The notes beneath the pieces are model-generated. The model had not been told where the DNA came from and ran no database searches. It was given only the letters and a program-made list of their open reading frames with translations. A stretch of 5,750 nucleotides of DNA from Candidatus Poribacteria bacterium (lineage in GTDB: Bacteria; Poribacteria; WGA-4E; WGA-3G), in NCBI GenBank assembly GCA_009845505.1, contig VXZL01000260.1, positions 1 through 5,750 of the forward strand, written 5' to 3'. Within the stretch, counting starts at the first letter, position 1, and each line of letters opens with the position of its first letter. Below, piece by piece: positions 4,817 to 5,750 of the stretch. A program made the position numbers and the translations under genes.

Positions 4817-5750
4817 AAAAAAGATCTGTTTTCAGCAAATGGGAGACTTTGATAAATACAATGCGTTCAGTGTCTCCTTCGACATCACGGTTGTCATTGT
4901 AGACGATAAAGAAATTGCTTTCAGGACGATATTCATAAGCAAAGAGTGCGAAGACTCGGCGTTCTTCTTCGATGGTAAATTCCGCACTTGCCCTTGCGTA
5001 CATACGCTGTGCGAACTGGTAATTCACGACCAAACGTTGCGTCCATTCCGTCAGCTGCCATACTGTTGCATCTGGTTCCCTTTCATGGAGTCTTTGCAAA
5101 ATGAGCTCAAAACTGAGTTTGGCAGTTGGTCGGATGGTAATTTCCGGTCGGATAAAGAAGATGTTTTTGTCATTACGTAGACCGAAGTTACCGGTGTTTC
5201 GGATTTGCACGTATTTCGGTGGAAACCATCCGACGAAGAAACGGGCGGTTCTGTCCTCATAGAGTTGGTCATCGTCGTCGTCAATGTGATTGTACCATTC
5301 AGGTCCGATAAGGAAAAAGAAATCGTAGATCCCGAAAAGTCCACTAAAACCCGCCCTGTGATTCGTGAGTTCGCCTGCGTGGTTGACGAGGCGTTCGTAT
5401 TCGACTTCACCGCGAAGTCTTTCAACAGCACCTTTGTATTGTTTGTTATAGCGGCTTCTGATAATCACGCCACGTCTATCTACGCGTGGGACGAAACCGG
5501 TTTCGGGATTAAAATGCTCACCGATGTCTGCATAGATAGCATCTATTGAGAACACATTCGTCCGTCGTGCGAGTTGCACAAAGATAAGATCGTCAGCAGT
5601 GCTCTCTGGCATGTCGAGTCCACCGGCTTTCCATTCTCTTGCGTATTCCAGATTAAGGCTTGTAGCAGCAGGGAGTTGAATGCGTGCGTCAAGTCCTCCC
5701 GCTCGGTCATACGTGCCACCGCGTTGTTTGTTAACGCCTAAGAACCCGAC
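4815..5750 (-). CDS. DUF5916-type outer-membrane beta-barrel protein (C-terminal part, 5' end outside the window)
   Basis: The frame is open from the window edge to TAA 4817-4815, giving 311 residues; an internal ATG at 5612 is not the real start, because family-like sequence (GGLDARIQLPAATSLNLEY) continues upstream of it. The segment YADIGEHFNPETGFVPRVDR is a good match to the conserved block I associate with DUF5916 proteins, whose full members usually join an N-terminal carbohydrate-binding-like domain to a C-terminal outer-membrane barrel. Alternating polar and hydrophobic strands rich in Tyr, Phe and Arg recur to the end (for example AKLSFELILQRL, RMYARASAEFTIEEERRVF, NFFIVYNDN). The last residue is Phe, as expected of a substrate of the BAM assembly machine. 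A run of five Asp residues (5282-5268) probably lies in a loop. The function of the family is not established; transport or surface binding is a guess. It lies 31 bp upstream of lnt and may share its transcript. Confidence 0.75.
   Translation of the reverse strand, partial: VGFLGVNKQRGGTYDRAGGLDARIQLPAATSLNLEYAREWKAGGLDMPESTADDLIFVQLARRTNVFSIDAIYADIGEHFNPETGFVPRVDRRGVIIRSRYNKQYKGAVERLRGEVEYERLVNHAGELTNHRAGFSGLFGIYDFFFLIGPEWYNHIDDDDDQLYEDRTARFFVGWFPPKYVQIRNTGNFGLRNDKNIFFIRPEITIRPTAKLSFELILQRLHEREPDATVWQLTEWTQRLVVNYQFAQRMYARASAEFTIEEERRVFALFAYEYRPESNFFIVYNDNRDVEGDTERIVFIKVSHLLKTDLF

Noticed and set aside
5205..5549. Open plus-strand frame of 114 codons opposite the DUF5916 gene
   Set aside because: Antisense to a convincing barrel-protein frame; its valine-rich translation is explained by the complement of Asp/Asn-rich codons.

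Overview
The window reads as ordinary chromosomal DNA from a diderm (Gram-negative-type) bacterium. An apolipoprotein N-acyltransferase (lnt) and the C-terminal part of a DUF5916-type outer-membrane barrel protein both require an outer membrane, and all genes use bacterial Shine-Dalgarno or sigma70-like signals. Base composition is moderate. The spacers carry degenerate 7-bp repeats of the AATAGTT / AATAGCG type, and that style together with the gene content makes me think of an uncultured lineage such as Candidatus Poribacteria. This placement is a low-confidence impression, not something the sequence proves.

All five genes lie on the minus strand, so transcription runs from high to low coordinates. 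In that order they are: the 3' part of a DUF5916 outer-membrane protein gene (5750-4815, 5' end outside the window); lnt (4783-3107); prfB, peptide chain release factor 2 (3088-1981), in two frames joined by the classical programmed +1 frameshift; a 246-bp spacer; lysS, class II lysyl-tRNA synthetase (1734-259, GTG start); and the first 67 codons of a RimJ/RimL-type GNAT acetyltransferase (203-1, 3' end outside the window).

The DUF5916 gene, lnt and prfB are tightly packed (gaps of 31 and 18 bp) and could share a transcript. prfB followed by lysS is a well-known gene order, for example in E. coli, but here lysS has its own very good sigma70-like promoter in the spacer (TTGCTT, 17 bp, TATAAT). 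The acetyltransferase also has a plausible promoter in the 55-bp gap after lysS. Functionally the block combines translation (RF2, LysRS) with lipoprotein maturation (Lnt).

The best second-look items are: the RF2 frameshift element, which hides the first 110 residues from a simple ORF search; a Ser-Pro-Tyr in place of the usual Ser-Pro-Phe stop-codon-reading tripeptide of RF2; and a family of degenerate heptamer repeats that fills the DUF5916-lnt gap, forms a ten-unit array between prfB and lysS, and overlaps two stop codons. I see no CRISPR array, RNA gene, insertion sequence or defence system, and no evidence of a wholly new system.
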